Source: Sphingobacteriia bacterium (GTDB lineage: Bacteria; Bacteroidota; Bacteroidia; Bacteroidales; UBA7960). From it: a DNA stretch of 64,000 bases. Position numbers and translations under genes: made by a program. This document shows positions 1-8,351 of the stretch, piece by piece. The notes beneath the pieces are model-generated. The model searched no databases, was not told the origin of the DNA, and was given only the letters and a program-made list of their open reading frames with translations. The stretch lies in assembly GCA_011390575.1 (NCBI GenBank), contig JAABSE010000004.1, positions 36,685-100,684 on the forward strand, written 5' to 3'. Every line of letters begins with the position of its first letter. The first letter of the stretch is position 1.

Positions 1-1
1 G

Positions 2-172
2 GAATTAATGAATATTGGCATTAGCAATGACTTTGTGGCGGTTTACCTGCCTCACTCCTACAACTTCTCCGGGAACATGTTTATTGTGCCTGCAGAGAAT
101 GTAATTCCGGTAGAAGCCAATTCAGCAGAATTTATGAAGTTCATTGTTTCCGGCGGGGTTACCAAAGTTTAA
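2..172 (+). CDS. DUF502 family membrane protein, C-terminal fragment
   Basis: The reading frame is open from the window edge and ends at a TAA at 170-172, giving the last 56 residues of a protein whose start lies outside the window. The tail has a short strand-rich stretch (SYNFSGNMFIVPAENVIPVE) followed by the ending EFMKFIVSGGVTKV. This resembles the C-terminus of DUF502 proteins, in which a PTTPNPTSG-type segment is followed by a pro/valine strand and a K(F/L)I(I/V)SGG ending. DUF502 proteins are two-pass membrane proteins of unknown function. Only the soluble tail is visible, so the family call is moderate. Confidence 0.6.
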   Translation, partial: ELMNIGISNDFVAVYLPHSYNFSGNMFIVPAENVIPVEANSAEFMKFIVSGGVTKV

Positions 173-216
173 ATCCGGCAAATTCAAATTAAGAAACGAA
201 AACTGCAACAATTAAA

Positions 217-249
217 TTGTTGCCAAAACATTTATTCTTAATAGCTTTG
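217..249 (+). promoter_or_regulatory. Bacteroidota-type promoter of surE
   Basis: A TTG at 220-222 (another at 217-219) is followed after 19 bases by TAGCTTTG at 242-249, which fits the phylum's TTTG-N19-TAnnTTTG pattern. Transcription would begin near 256. This places an in-frame TTG at 217 upstream of the transcript and favours the ATG at 268 as the surE start. Confidence 0.6.
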
Positions 250-267
250 CCAAAAATTCAAACAACT

Positions 268-1038
268 ATGCATAAACCAGTAATATTAGTTACCAACGAC
301 GATGGCATTATGGCCCCTGGCATCCGCAACCTCATTTCCTTCATGCTGGAAATCGGAGAAGTAGTGGTGGTGGCTCCCGATAAAGGGCAAAGCGGGATGG
401 GTCACGCGGTTACTATCACCCACCCTTTGCGCCTGGAAAAACTCAGTACGGAAGGCGACCACCAGGAGTTCAGTTGCAGCGGCACCCCGGTAGATTGTGT
501 AAAACTGGCCGTGAACAAAGTGCTGCACAAAAAACCTGACATTCTGGTTTCAGGGATAAACCACGGCAGCAATGCTTCCATCAACGTAATTTACAGCGGC
601 ACCATGTCTGCAGCTATCGAAGGAGCCATGGAAGGGATACCCAGTGTGGGGTTCTCTCTCCTTGATTATAAACTGGATGCCGACTTTGTTTCAGCAAAAA
701 AATATATCCAGCAGATTGTGCGCAATGTACTGGAGCATGGCCTGCCCAAAGGGAATTGCCTCAATGTGAATATTCCCGCCGTTAAAGAACATGAAATCAA
801 AGGAGTGCGAATTTGCCGTCAGGCCAATGCCAACTGGGTGGAAGAGTTTGACCACAGAAAAGATCCCCGCGGAAAAGACTATTACTGGCTAACCGGTAAA
901 TTTCAACTGCACGAAGATGTTGATGAAACCGATGAATGGGCCCTGGTACACAAATACATTTCAGTGGTACCTATCCAATATGATTTTACGGCACACAATC
1001 TCATCAGCAAACTAAAAGACTGGAAGTTTGATGCTTAA
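268..1038 (+). CDS. surE: 5'/3'-nucleotidase SurE
   Basis: This 256-residue protein is a SurE-family, divalent-metal-dependent phosphatase acting on nucleoside 5'- and 3'-monophosphates in the cytoplasm. The N-terminus ILVTNDDGI supplies the metal-binding Asp pair (D11, D12). It is followed by the GQSGMGHAVT loop and the conserved VSGINHGSNAS loop, in the family order. The length is typical (about 250). The start was set at ATG 268 because a promoter lies just upstream and the in-frame TTG at 217 would add a non-conserved extension. The stop overlaps the start of the next small gene, so the two are probably co-transcribed, and lpxB follows. Confidence 0.95.
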   Translation: MHKPVILVTNDDGIMAPGIRNLISFMLEIGEVVVVAPDKGQSGMGHAVTITHPLRLEKLSTEGDHQEFSCSGTPVDCVKLAVNKVLHKKPDILVSGINHGSNASINVIYSGTMSAAIEGAMEGIPSVGFSLLDYKLDADFVSAKKYIQQIVRNVLEHGLPKGNCLNVNIPAVKEHEIKGVRICRQANANWVEEFDHRKDPRGKDYYWLTGKFQLHEDVDETDEWALVHKYISVVPIQYDFTAHNLISKLKDWKFDA

Positions 1039-1315
1039 AAGAGATAACTGGATACTGGGAGCTGCCCTGGGCATTTTATTACCCCTGGTTATTTATGGCA
1101 TAATATATTTTGCCATGGACCAATGGGGCCGCATTGACGAATCACTGAACATCTACTTCATTAAAGAATCTACCATGCAGCTGGCAGGTATATTTGCCAA
1201 TATGTTTATCTTCAGATATTATATGGTAAACCTGAAATTTGACAAAACCGGCAGAGGTATTCTGCTCTCTACGTTTTTCTATGCCGGTGTATTTGTTTAT
1301 CTGCATGTTTTGTAA
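1031..1315 (+). CDS. small membrane protein of unknown function
   Basis: This 94-residue protein starts at ATG 1031, inside the surE stop region, so it is translationally coupled to surE. It has an N-terminal hydrophobic segment (roughly residues 9-27, LGAALGILLPLVIYGIIYFA), a middle hydrophobic stretch containing FANMFIFRYYMV, and a third near the C-terminus (LLSTFFYAGVFVYLHVL). It is therefore probably a three-pass inner-membrane protein. I do not recognise a characterised family. Its position between surE and lpxB suggests an envelope-related role, but that is inference from neighbours only. Confidence 0.75.
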   Translation: MLKRDNWILGAALGILLPLVIYGIIYFAMDQWGRIDESLNIYFIKESTMQLAGIFANMFIFRYYMVNLKFDKTGRGILLSTFFYAGVFVYLHVL

Positions 1316-1386
1316 TAAAACAATGGGTAATTGCAGACGCCCCTCTGCCCTAAAAGCGTTTGCAGGGTCAATCAAACCATGAAAAA

Positions 1387-2508
1387 ATGAAGTATTACAT
1401 CATTGCGGGCGAAGCATCGGGAGATTTGCATGGCTCCAACCTGATAAAAGAGATTAAGAACAAAGATGCTGAAGCGGCGTTCAGAGCCTGGGGTGGTGAT
1501 TTGATGAAGCAGGAAGGGGCTGCACTCGTTAAGCATATCAATGAACTGGCTTTTATGGGATTTGCTGAGGTGCTCATGAACCTTTCCACCATATTGGGCA
1601 ATATCAGGTTATGCAAAAGAGATATTCTGGAGTATAAACCCGACTGTGTAATTTTTATTGACTACCCGGGATTTAACCTTCGCATTGCACAGTTTTGTAA
1701 AGAAAACGGGATAAAAACCATCTATTACATCTCTCCACAAGTATGGGCATGGAACAAATCACGGGTGAAGAAAATCCGCAGAGATATTGATAAGATGCTT
1801 GTGATTTTGCCTTTTGAAAAAGACTTTTTCCTGCAAAACCATTACGAGGTTGACTTTGTGGGGCACCCTTTGCTGGATGCACTCAAAAGCCATATTGCGG
1901 GTGAAGAATTCAGCCATTTCACGCGTAAGCATCAACTTCCCGACAAAAATATCATAGCCCTTTTGCCCGGCAGCAGAAAACAGGAAATCTCCAGAATGCT
2001 GCCGGTCATGGCAGCTACTGCAATGCATTTCCCGCAATACCAGTTTGTGATTGCCGGTACCCGTGCCCATACACAGGATTACTACCAGGGCTTTTTGCCG
2101 GAAAACACCAACATCCCGGTGATTTTTGGTGAAACTTACGCCTTGTTGCAGCACGCTCATGCTGCCCTGGTCACTTCCGGCACCGCCACCCTTGAAACCG
2201 CCCTGATAGGAACCCCTCAGGTCGTCTGTTACAAGGCCGGCTATCTCTCCTACCAGATTGCCAGAAAGCTGGTAAATATAAAATTTATTTCACTGGTAAA
2301 CCTCATCATGGACAAAGAGGTAGTCAGAGAAATGATACAGGGAGAATGCAACCCCAAAAACCTGGTAAATGAGCTGAAAAACCTGACCGAAAACAGTGAA
2401 TCCCGCAAAACCATGACGGATAATTATGCCATCTTGCGGGAGAAGTTAGGGGGTAGCGGCGCATCGGAAAAAGCAGCAACTATCGTTGTGGATTTTCTCG
2501 AAAAATAG
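1387..2508 (+). CDS. lpxB: lipid-A-disaccharide synthase LpxB
   Basis: This 373-residue GT19 glycosyltransferase condenses UDP-2,3-diacylglucosamine with lipid X to form the lipid A disaccharide at the inner face of the cytoplasmic membrane. Family signatures are the N-terminal YYIIAGEASGDLHG, YYISPQVWAW, FVGHPLLD, LLPGSRKQEI and SGTATLETAL. The length matches the family. The start was placed at ATG 1387 so that the protein begins MKYYIIAGEASG; the upstream in-frame TTG at 1360 adds a non-conserved tail. The gene shows that the cell makes lipopolysaccharide. Confidence 0.95.
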   Translation: MKYYIIAGEASGDLHGSNLIKEIKNKDAEAAFRAWGGDLMKQEGAALVKHINELAFMGFAEVLMNLSTILGNIRLCKRDILEYKPDCVIFIDYPGFNLRIAQFCKENGIKTIYYISPQVWAWNKSRVKKIRRDIDKMLVILPFEKDFFLQNHYEVDFVGHPLLDALKSHIAGEEFSHFTRKHQLPDKNIIALLPGSRKQEISRMLPVMAATAMHFPQYQFVIAGTRAHTQDYYQGFLPENTNIPVIFGETYALLQHAHAALVTSGTATLETALIGTPQVVCYKAGYLSYQIARKLVNIKFISLVNLIMDKEVVREMIQGECNPKNLVNELKNLTENSESRKTMTDNYAILREKLGGSGASEKAATIVVDFLEK

Positions 2509-2677
2509 CTGGAAAGGAAGTTTTTTTTAGGAAGTCCGTTAGGTAAGAAACCATTTCTATCATGGATTTCCGCCTGAATGAACCCATTCTTTAATCATTT
2601 TTCATTTTGTTTTATCCGTATTTTTTGCTATTTTAGACATTCCTCCCACAGATTAGTCCTAATCTAAAATTACAGGT

Positions 2678-4831
2678 ATGACGCACTACTCACACATACC
2701 CATGGTGAGGATTCTGTTACCGTTGCTGGCGGGTGTAACCTGTTTTACCTTTATTGAATATTTTCTGCATTTGTACATTATCCTGGCTGTGCTGCTTATA
2801 TTCTTTCTGGCAGGCATTATCATTTACAAATATTTGCTCTCCCATTTTCATCTGAGTTTTATCTACGGACTTAATGTAATGCTTTTCCTTTTTTTCGCAG
2901 GGTATGTGCTGGCCCAAAGCCGCTATGAACTGACCAGCCCTGACCATTTCAGCCATCACAGCGAAGAAAATACCATGCTGCAGATAAGACTTACTGAACC
3001 TGTGGCGGAAAAAACCAATTCATTCCAGGTGGTAGGAAAGGTAACCCATGTTATAGGAGAAGATAAAATAAAATATGTCAGTGGCAGGATCATTCTCTGG
3101 TTCGAAAAATCACCGGAAGTAAACACCCTTCAGTATGGCGACATCATCTTGATAGAAAACTTCTACCAGGAAACACGGGAGCCGCAAAATCCCAACTCCT
3201 TCAATTACAAACACTTTTTATCGAGGCAGAACATATTTCATCAGTCATATCGCCGCACAGGAGAATGGTATCATACAGGAAGAAATGAAGGCAATCCTAT
3301 TGTTACGGCGGCCCATTCCATGCGCAGCACGGCCCTGAAGACCCTGGAGGCAAACAATATCAAGGGGCGTGATTTTGCCGTAGCATCTGCCCTTTTGCTG
3401 GGATACCGCGAATACCTTGATGAGGATCTGCAGCGTGAGTTTGCAGGTGCAGGAGCTATGCACATTCTTTGCGTGTCAGGGCTGCATGTGGGCATTATAT
3501 TCCTGGCGCTGAATGTGATGTTTGGATTTCTCACACGGTTTAAAGGAGGCAAATATCTGAAAACAGTGATAATTATTATTCTCATTTGGTTCTATGCAGC
3601 TATTACCGGATTTGCCCCTTCAGTTTTGCGGGCATCCACTATGTTTAGTTTTGTGGCGGTGGGGCAAACCTTTCTCCGATCTACCAATATCTATAATACA
3701 CTTGCGGCATCAGCACTGGTTCTGTTGATAACCAACCCCTTTATCATCAGCAGAATCGGATTTCAACTTTCCTATATCGCAGTTATCAGCATCGTGTCTC
3801 TTCAACCCCTGTTTTACAAGCAGCTTTTCTTTAAAAATAAAATACTTGACCATGCCTGGGGAATCATAACAGTTTCTCTGGCAGCCCAACTGGGCACCGG
3901 ACCGCTGGCACTGTATTATTTCAATCAGTTTCCCAATTATTTTCTCCTTACCAATCTGGCTGTAATTCCACTAACAGGCTTGATTATTAAAGGCGGACTT
4001 CTTTTGTTTCTCACAGCTCCTGTAGCATTTATATCTCAATACGTCGGGATGGTGCTGTCATGGATAATATTGTTGCTGCACACAGCAGTTCGCATAATTG
4101 AGGGTCTGCCGGGATCCACTGCCAACAATCTTGTCATAGGCTTTCACGATAAGCTCTTGATTTTCTTTTTAATCGCTGTAACCGGTTTGTTATGGATGAA
4201 TAAACAGAAAAGGCTGATTTATCCATTGGTGGCAGGTTCATTGCTGTTGAGCATTTCTCTCACCAGTCAACATCTCACAAACAAAAACAGGAAGCAACTG
4301 GTGGTTTACCACATACCCCGGGGGACCGCTGTAGATATTCTACACCAGGGAAACTGCTACTTTTTTGCCTGTGAAAATGTACTTGACAATCCCGGTGCTA
4401 TTCAGTTCAACATCAAAGATCATCGGCTAAAAAGTGGTTACCGCTCAGCTAACCCTAAATTATTAACAGACGAAACAATAAAGGAGCGCTATCTTTTCAA
4501 ATATAAAGACTTTATCAACATAGAAGGGCACACTGTCCGAATCATCGACAATCAATTTGAAATCCCATCCCAACGACTTTTCCCCGATACCCTTGACCAT
4601 CTTATCATCCGGGGCAACCCGCGCTTGTCAGTTTCACAACTTACAGAGGTAATGCCTGCCCGCGCACTTGTGTTTGACAACTCCAATGCCCTGCGCCAGC
4701 ACCGGCAATGGAAAAACGAATGCGACAGCCTGGGCATCAACTGCTGGAGTGTGGCCTTGCAGGGTGCGTATGTGTATAACTTTGAAAACAGACAGCGAAG
4801 CAGTATTAAAAATTTGTTAGCAGACCGCTAA
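2678..4831 (+). CDS. ComEC/Rec2-type competence channel protein, degenerate C-terminal domain
   Basis: This 717-residue polytopic protein has four N-terminal hydrophobic segments and a soluble OB-like segment (about residues 95-185, ending in NPNSFNYKHFLSRQ, typical of the DUF4131 region). A Competence domain follows with the hallmark GAGAMHILCVSGLHVGIIF and GFAPSVLRAS motifs and many further helices to about residue 535. ComEC forms the inner-membrane channel for incoming single-stranded DNA in transformation. The last 180 residues stand where many family members carry a metallo-beta-lactamase nuclease domain, but I find no HxHxDH motif there. The gene seems monocistronic, with 169 untranslated bases separating it from lpxB. 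Confidence 0.88.
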   Translation: MTHYSHIPMVRILLPLLAGVTCFTFIEYFLHLYIILAVLLIFFLAGIIIYKYLLSHFHLSFIYGLNVMLFLFFAGYVLAQSRYELTSPDHFSHHSEENTMLQIRLTEPVAEKTNSFQVVGKVTHVIGEDKIKYVSGRIILWFEKSPEVNTLQYGDIILIENFYQETREPQNPNSFNYKHFLSRQNIFHQSYRRTGEWYHTGRNEGNPIVTAAHSMRSTALKTLEANNIKGRDFAVASALLLGYREYLDEDLQREFAGAGAMHILCVSGLHVGIIFLALNVMFGFLTRFKGGKYLKTVIIIILIWFYAAITGFAPSVLRASTMFSFVAVGQTFLRSTNIYNTLAASALVLLITNPFIISRIGFQLSYIAVISIVSLQPLFYKQLFFKNKILDHAWGIITVSLAAQLGTGPLALYYFNQFPNYFLLTNLAVIPLTGLIIKGGLLLFLTAPVAFISQYVGMVLSWIILLLHTAVRIIEGLPGSTANNLVIGFHDKLLIFFLIAVTGLLWMNKQKRLIYPLVAGSLLLSISLTSQHLTNKNRKQLVVYHIPRGTAVDILHQGNCYFFACENVLDNPGAIQFNIKDHRLKSGYRSANPKLLTDETIKERYLFKYKDFINIEGHTVRIIDNQFEIPSQRLFPDTLDHLIIRGNPRLSVSQLTEVMPARALVFDNSNALRQHRQWKNECDSLGINCWSVALQGAYVYNFENRQRSSIKNLLADR

Positions 4832-4970
4832 TCTGCCGGATGTATTTTCACAGGAAAAACAACATTCTCAATCACCCAAGGGAGCGCTTGCACTATCACC
4901 AACATTCAATAAATTCATTATCTTTGAGTCGCAAGTGATATTTATTATAACGCACTATTATTTGAAGATT

Positions 4971-5423
4971 ATGGAATTAGCCAAAAAACTCAATTGGGCA
5001 TACAATGTCAAAACAAACTGGTTTCGCAGCCTTTTAAGAATTTTACTGGGAGCCTTTCTCCTGTTTGCAGGCATTGCTCACCTGACATTTCAAAGAATGG
5101 AATTTACTGCCCAGGTACCCGACTGGGTACCTATGTCTACCGATCTGGTGGTGGTTCTTTCGGGGATTGTTGAAATAACCCTTGGAACGGCATTGATTCT
5201 GTTGCCCAAATGGAAAGCTGTGACCGGTTGGATAGTGGCTGTATTTTTTGTACTGATTTTCCCGGGAAATATTGCACAGTATGTCAATGAGGTTGATGCT
5301 TTTGGTCTTGACACAGATCGGGCAAGATTTATCAGGTTATTATTTCAACCCGTCCTCGTGGCATGGGCACTTTGGTCAACCGGGGCATTTTCAGCGTATA
5401 TGAAAAGAAAACGGCAGGATTAG
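4971..5423 (+). CDS. DoxX-like small integral membrane protein
   Basis: This 150-residue protein has four predicted membrane spans: LLGAFLLFAGIAHL, LVVVLSGIVEITLGTALIL, AVTGWIVAVFFVLIFPGNIAQ and a C-terminal LFQPVLVAWALWSTGA. The pattern FAGIAHL, then EITLGTALILLPKW, then FVLIFPGNIAQY resembles the DoxX/DUF4267-like group of four-helix membrane proteins, which have no firmly assigned role here. A GTG at 4935 is in frame, but a TATCTTTG promoter-like box ends at 4926, so ATG 4971 is the preferred start. It stands alone between the comEC-like gene and the TPR gene. Confidence 0.75.
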   Translation: MELAKKLNWAYNVKTNWFRSLLRILLGAFLLFAGIAHLTFQRMEFTAQVPDWVPMSTDLVVVLSGIVEITLGTALILLPKWKAVTGWIVAVFFVLIFPGNIAQYVNEVDAFGLDTDRARFIRLLFQPVLVAWALWSTGAFSAYMKRKRQD

Positions 5424-5574
5424 TTTCCTGTTGTAATAGGGCATTTTTATAAATTTCACAAAGCCTCAGAGGGTTCAACCGGGTTTAAAAATTCCATAGC
5501 ATCCCATAGTAACTTTTTCGTCGGGAACACCACTAAAACAGTAGTTTATCACCAACACATGTAAAGCAAAATCA

Positions 5575-5603
5575 TTGTTTATCATAAAAAAAAACTACTT
5601 TTG
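5575..5603 (+). promoter_or_regulatory. Bacteroidota-type promoter upstream of the TPR gene
   Basis: TTG at 5575-5577 and TACTTTTG at 5596-5603 are separated by 18 bases, and the expected start is near 5610. The downstream gene begins at 5662, leaving a leader of about 50 bases. Confidence 0.55.
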
Positions 5604-5661
5604 CGTTACCATGGCATGATTTTTACGTATCACAGATACACTAACCATAAAACATTACCCG

Positions 5662-6186
5662 ATGAAGTACATTTTTATAACCCTGACATTTGCCTTCCTG
5701 TTTTTTTCGGACATTCAAAGCCAGACAGTCCGGGATTTTGCCCGAATGGCAAAGGCAAAGATGGAGCTTGGGGATTACAAAGGTGCCGTTGAAGATTTTT
5801 CGAGTATCATCCGCTTGCAGCCTGAGTATGAAGAGCTTTACCAGGCACATTTTGGTCGCGGATATGCCCAGTTTCAACTGGGTGAATATGAAAAAGCCAA
5901 AACCGATTTCGACCGGGCTATCCGAATCTACCCCAATGATGCCGAAGTTTTTTTCTGGCGTGCCTATACCAAGTATCGCCTGCGTTACAGGGCAAGCAGT
6001 GAAATTGCCGATTACAACAGGGCCATCCTGTTAAAACCTGATTATGCAGAAGCTTATTTTAACCGCGGCCAGGCCAAAATCAAAAACCGGCAACTGCGGT
6101 CAGGTTGCAAAGATTTACGACAGGCTCTGGAACTGGGTTATGAAGAAGCCGAAACCCATGTGAAAATACACTGCGGTGAACCCTGA
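5662..6186 (+). CDS. exported tetratricopeptide-repeat protein
   Basis: The 174-residue product begins with a signal peptide (MKYIFITLTFAFLFFSDIQS, with cleavage likely before QT). About four TPR units follow: a first around AKMELGDYKGAVEDFSSIIR, a second around HFGRGYAQFQLGEYEKAKTD, a third from the YPNDAEVFFWRAYTKYR region and a fourth from YAEAYFNRGQAKIKNRQL. TPR domains are protein-interaction scaffolds, so it is probably a periplasmic or envelope-associated adaptor whose partner cannot be read from the sequence. It has its own promoter and converges on the LysM hydrolase gene with only 12 bases between the stops. Confidence 0.85.
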   Translation: MKYIFITLTFAFLFFSDIQSQTVRDFARMAKAKMELGDYKGAVEDFSSIIRLQPEYEELYQAHFGRGYAQFQLGEYEKAKTDFDRAIRIYPNDAEVFFWRAYTKYRLRYRASSEIADYNRAILLKPDYAEAYFNRGQAKIKNRQLRSGCKDLRQALELGYEEAETHVKIHCGEP

Positions 6187-6198
6187 AACAAGGCTTTC

Positions 6199-7194
6199 TT
6201 AACGGCGAATTCTCGCCCGCAGCTGTAACCGCTGTCCCGGCTGAGGCTCCGTGCCGGGCTCAATATCATTTCTCCTGTACAACATTTTTAGGCGGACACC
6301 ATATTTCTGCGATATTTCCAGCATGGTCTCTCCTTCTTCAACCACATGCCAGTTTTGACTGGCACTTCTTCTTTTAGGCTGCAGGTATACAATCTCTCCT
6401 TCAGTAAGTTTGCCTGTTTTTTCCAAATCATTGTATCTCCGAATTTCCCATGTCCAAATACCCATCTCATCGGCCAGGGATTCCGGTGTATCCCCTGTAC
6501 GGGCATAAACATAACGAATTCGATTGTTCTCGTGCACTTCACGTCCGATTCCTACCGAAGGAAAATCATCTCCTCTGCTTTGAGGCGTGTTTCCCGAAGC
6601 AACAGGCCGTTGCGCCGGCCGATTGATTCTGCCGGGTTTATAATCTTCTCCGGCAACCACCATCCTGTCAAACTCATACAAGTTATTTCGCTCAATAACT
6701 CCAATCAACAGTTCCGGGTATCGTGGATTGGTAGCATAGCCGGCCCGCCGCAAACCTCTTGCCCAGCCTTTATAATCGGTCACGTCCAGTTCGAAAAGGG
6801 CTGCATAACGCGTTCTGCCGGTAAGAAAAGCGGAATGGTCTCTGAAAGACTGCAGCGGATCGTCATATGCCCGGAAGCACTCATCAGGTTTGTCATCATC
6901 TTTGTGAAATGTTCGCCCATTCCAGCCATGGCATTTGATCCCAAAGTGATTGTTGGCAATAACAGCCAAATCACTGTTGCCAAAACCAGACTCCAGAATG
7001 CCTTGTGCCAGTTTGATGCTCGCCGGGATGCCATGCATTCGCATCTCCTCCATAGCAATCTCCTGGTAGTTTTCAATGTAATCGGTAAGGCTCAAACCTT
7101 CCTGTGAAATTGACTTGACAGGAAAAAGGGTAACAAAACCCAAAAGCAATAAAAACGTTGCCTTGTGAATGGAAAACCGGAAAGTATTGATCAT
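6199..7194 (-). CDS. exported glucosaminidase (GH73) with two LysM domains
   Basis: This 331-residue protein has an N-terminal signal segment (to about residue 30, ending VKSISQ). A mannosyl-glycoprotein endo-beta-N-acetylglucosaminidase-type GH73 domain follows, with the conserved SIKLAQGILESGFGNS (containing the catalytic-type Glu), NNHFGIKCHGW, FRAYDDPLQSFRDHS and LRRAGYATNPRYPELL motifs. After a proline/arginine-rich linker (about 195-215), the C-terminus carries two LysM-like repeats (YVYARTGDTPESLADEMGI and WHVVEEGETMLEISQKYGV). It is predicted to cleave glycan strands of peptidoglycan in the periplasm, and LysM gives wall binding. It is the only minus-strand gene in this neighbourhood. 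Confidence 0.9.
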   Translation of the reverse strand: MINTFRFSIHKATFLLLLGFVTLFPVKSISQEGLSLTDYIENYQEIAMEEMRMHGIPASIKLAQGILESGFGNSDLAVIANNHFGIKCHGWNGRTFHKDDDKPDECFRAYDDPLQSFRDHSAFLTGRTRYAALFELDVTDYKGWARGLRRAGYATNPRYPELLIGVIERNNLYEFDRMVVAGEDYKPGRINRPAQRPVASGNTPQSRGDDFPSVGIGREVHENNRIRYVYARTGDTPESLADEMGIWTWEIRRYNDLEKTGKLTEGEIVYLQPKRRSASQNWHVVEEGETMLEISQKYGVRLKMLYRRNDIEPGTEPQPGQRLQLRARIRR

Positions 7195-7351
7195 AATATT
7201 TTTTTATGCAAATTTACACGTTAACAATTCAACTTTAAGAGCAGAAATCCAACAACTATCATGTTCTATGCACGAAAAATGCATTGTTGATTTTTCCAAT
7301 GACAAACCTACTTAATTTTTGCAAAATAGCCACCAGGCAATTTACTTTCAA

Positions 7352-7359
7352 TAATTTTG
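7352..7359 (+). promoter_or_regulatory. minus-7 box upstream of rsmG
   Basis: TAATTTTG matches TAnnTTTG. No clear TTTG lies at the usual distance upstream. The box overlaps an in-frame TTG at 7357, which argues against that TTG as the rsmG start and for ATG 7408. Confidence 0.4.
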
Positions 7360-7407
7360 CAGGCAAATAGGTATCTGCAGCAGCAGTTCATTCATTATCA
7401 ACTAACG

Positions 7408-8025
7408 ATGGAAGCAATCAAAAAGTATTTTCCTCACCTGGATTCCACCCAGATGGCAAAGATGGAACAGCTATTTCCCCTTTACCACGATTGGAACCAG
7501 AAAATCAATGTAATATCGCGCAAAGACATGGACAACTTTTACACCAACCATGTATTGCATTCGCTGGCCATTGCAAAGGTAATCAACTTCGCCCCCGGCA
7601 CCCGGATTCTGGATGTGGGAACCGGCGGGGGATTTCCGGGCATCCCCCTGGCCATCATGTTTCCCGGAAGTGATTTCTTCCTGCTTGACTCCATTGAAAA
7701 AAAAGTAAAAGTGGTTAAGGAAGTGTCTGCTTCTCTTCAGCTTGACAATGTGACAGCTATCCGGGACAGGGCTGAAAACGCAAAAGGACAATATGATTTT
7801 ATTATCAGCAGAGCCGTAACAGCTTTGCCAAAATTTGCGGGTTGGATCAAAGGAAAAATCGCAAAGGAACAAAAAAATGAAATCCCCAATGGAATCCTGT
7901 ACCTGAAGGGAGGCGACTTCATGGAAGAACTCAACCAAATCCATTATAAGTGCAGATTATATGATATTTCAGCATTTTTTGAAGAAGATTTTTTTGCCAC
8001 CAAAAAAGTTGTCCATTTGTATTAA
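7408..8025 (+). CDS. rsmG: 16S rRNA (guanine527-N7)-methyltransferase RsmG
   Basis: This 205-residue protein methylates N7 of G527 in 16S rRNA using S-adenosylmethionine. It has the GidB/RsmG layout: an N-terminal helical part with WNQKINVISRKDMDNFYTNHVLHSL, the SAM-binding ILDVGTGGGFPGIPLA, an acidic LLDSIEKK after strand 2, and the ISRAVTALPKF motif. The length is normal for the family. ATG 7408 (MEAIKKYFPHL) was chosen over an in-frame TTG at 7357 because a promoter box overlaps that codon. Confidence 0.95.
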   Translation: MEAIKKYFPHLDSTQMAKMEQLFPLYHDWNQKINVISRKDMDNFYTNHVLHSLAIAKVINFAPGTRILDVGTGGGFPGIPLAIMFPGSDFFLLDSIEKKVKVVKEVSASLQLDNVTAIRDRAENAKGQYDFIISRAVTALPKFAGWIKGKIAKEQKNEIPNGILYLKGGDFMEELNQIHYKCRLYDISAFFEEDFFATKKVVHLY

Positions 8026-8351
8026 ATCCGGATTTCTTTTTGAAATACGGCCTAGGCAATGAAAAATCAGGATTCTCAGCCAGGATTACCCATCTTCTTT
8101 CCGGCATCTTTCCGATAACGATTTTTTATGCATTTTTGCCGTGTAATTGAAAAAAAAATCAGTAGGTTTGCATTTGGCAGGCAAAGCAAAGAGTTGATTT
8201 CCAATTTTAAATCATCTTTAAGAGGTCTTCCCTGCAGACTGCAGAACCCGGAAAACAACATCATTGTTAAAGAAACGGTCAACCGTTTTTATCCTGGCAT
8301 TAAATTCACAAACCCTTAAAAAACAACAAATACATAAAATAACATTAGAAT
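8026..8351. other. intergenic stretch between rsmG and pepD
   Basis: No convincing gene lies in these 326 bases. A TAGGTTTG box at 8163-8170 could be a promoter for pepD, giving a leader of about 180 bases. No stable hairpin with a T tract was seen behind rsmG. Confidence 0.4.

Noticed and set aside
1759..2160. 133-codon minus-strand frame inside lpxB
   Set aside because: Shadow of lpxB, with no independent support.
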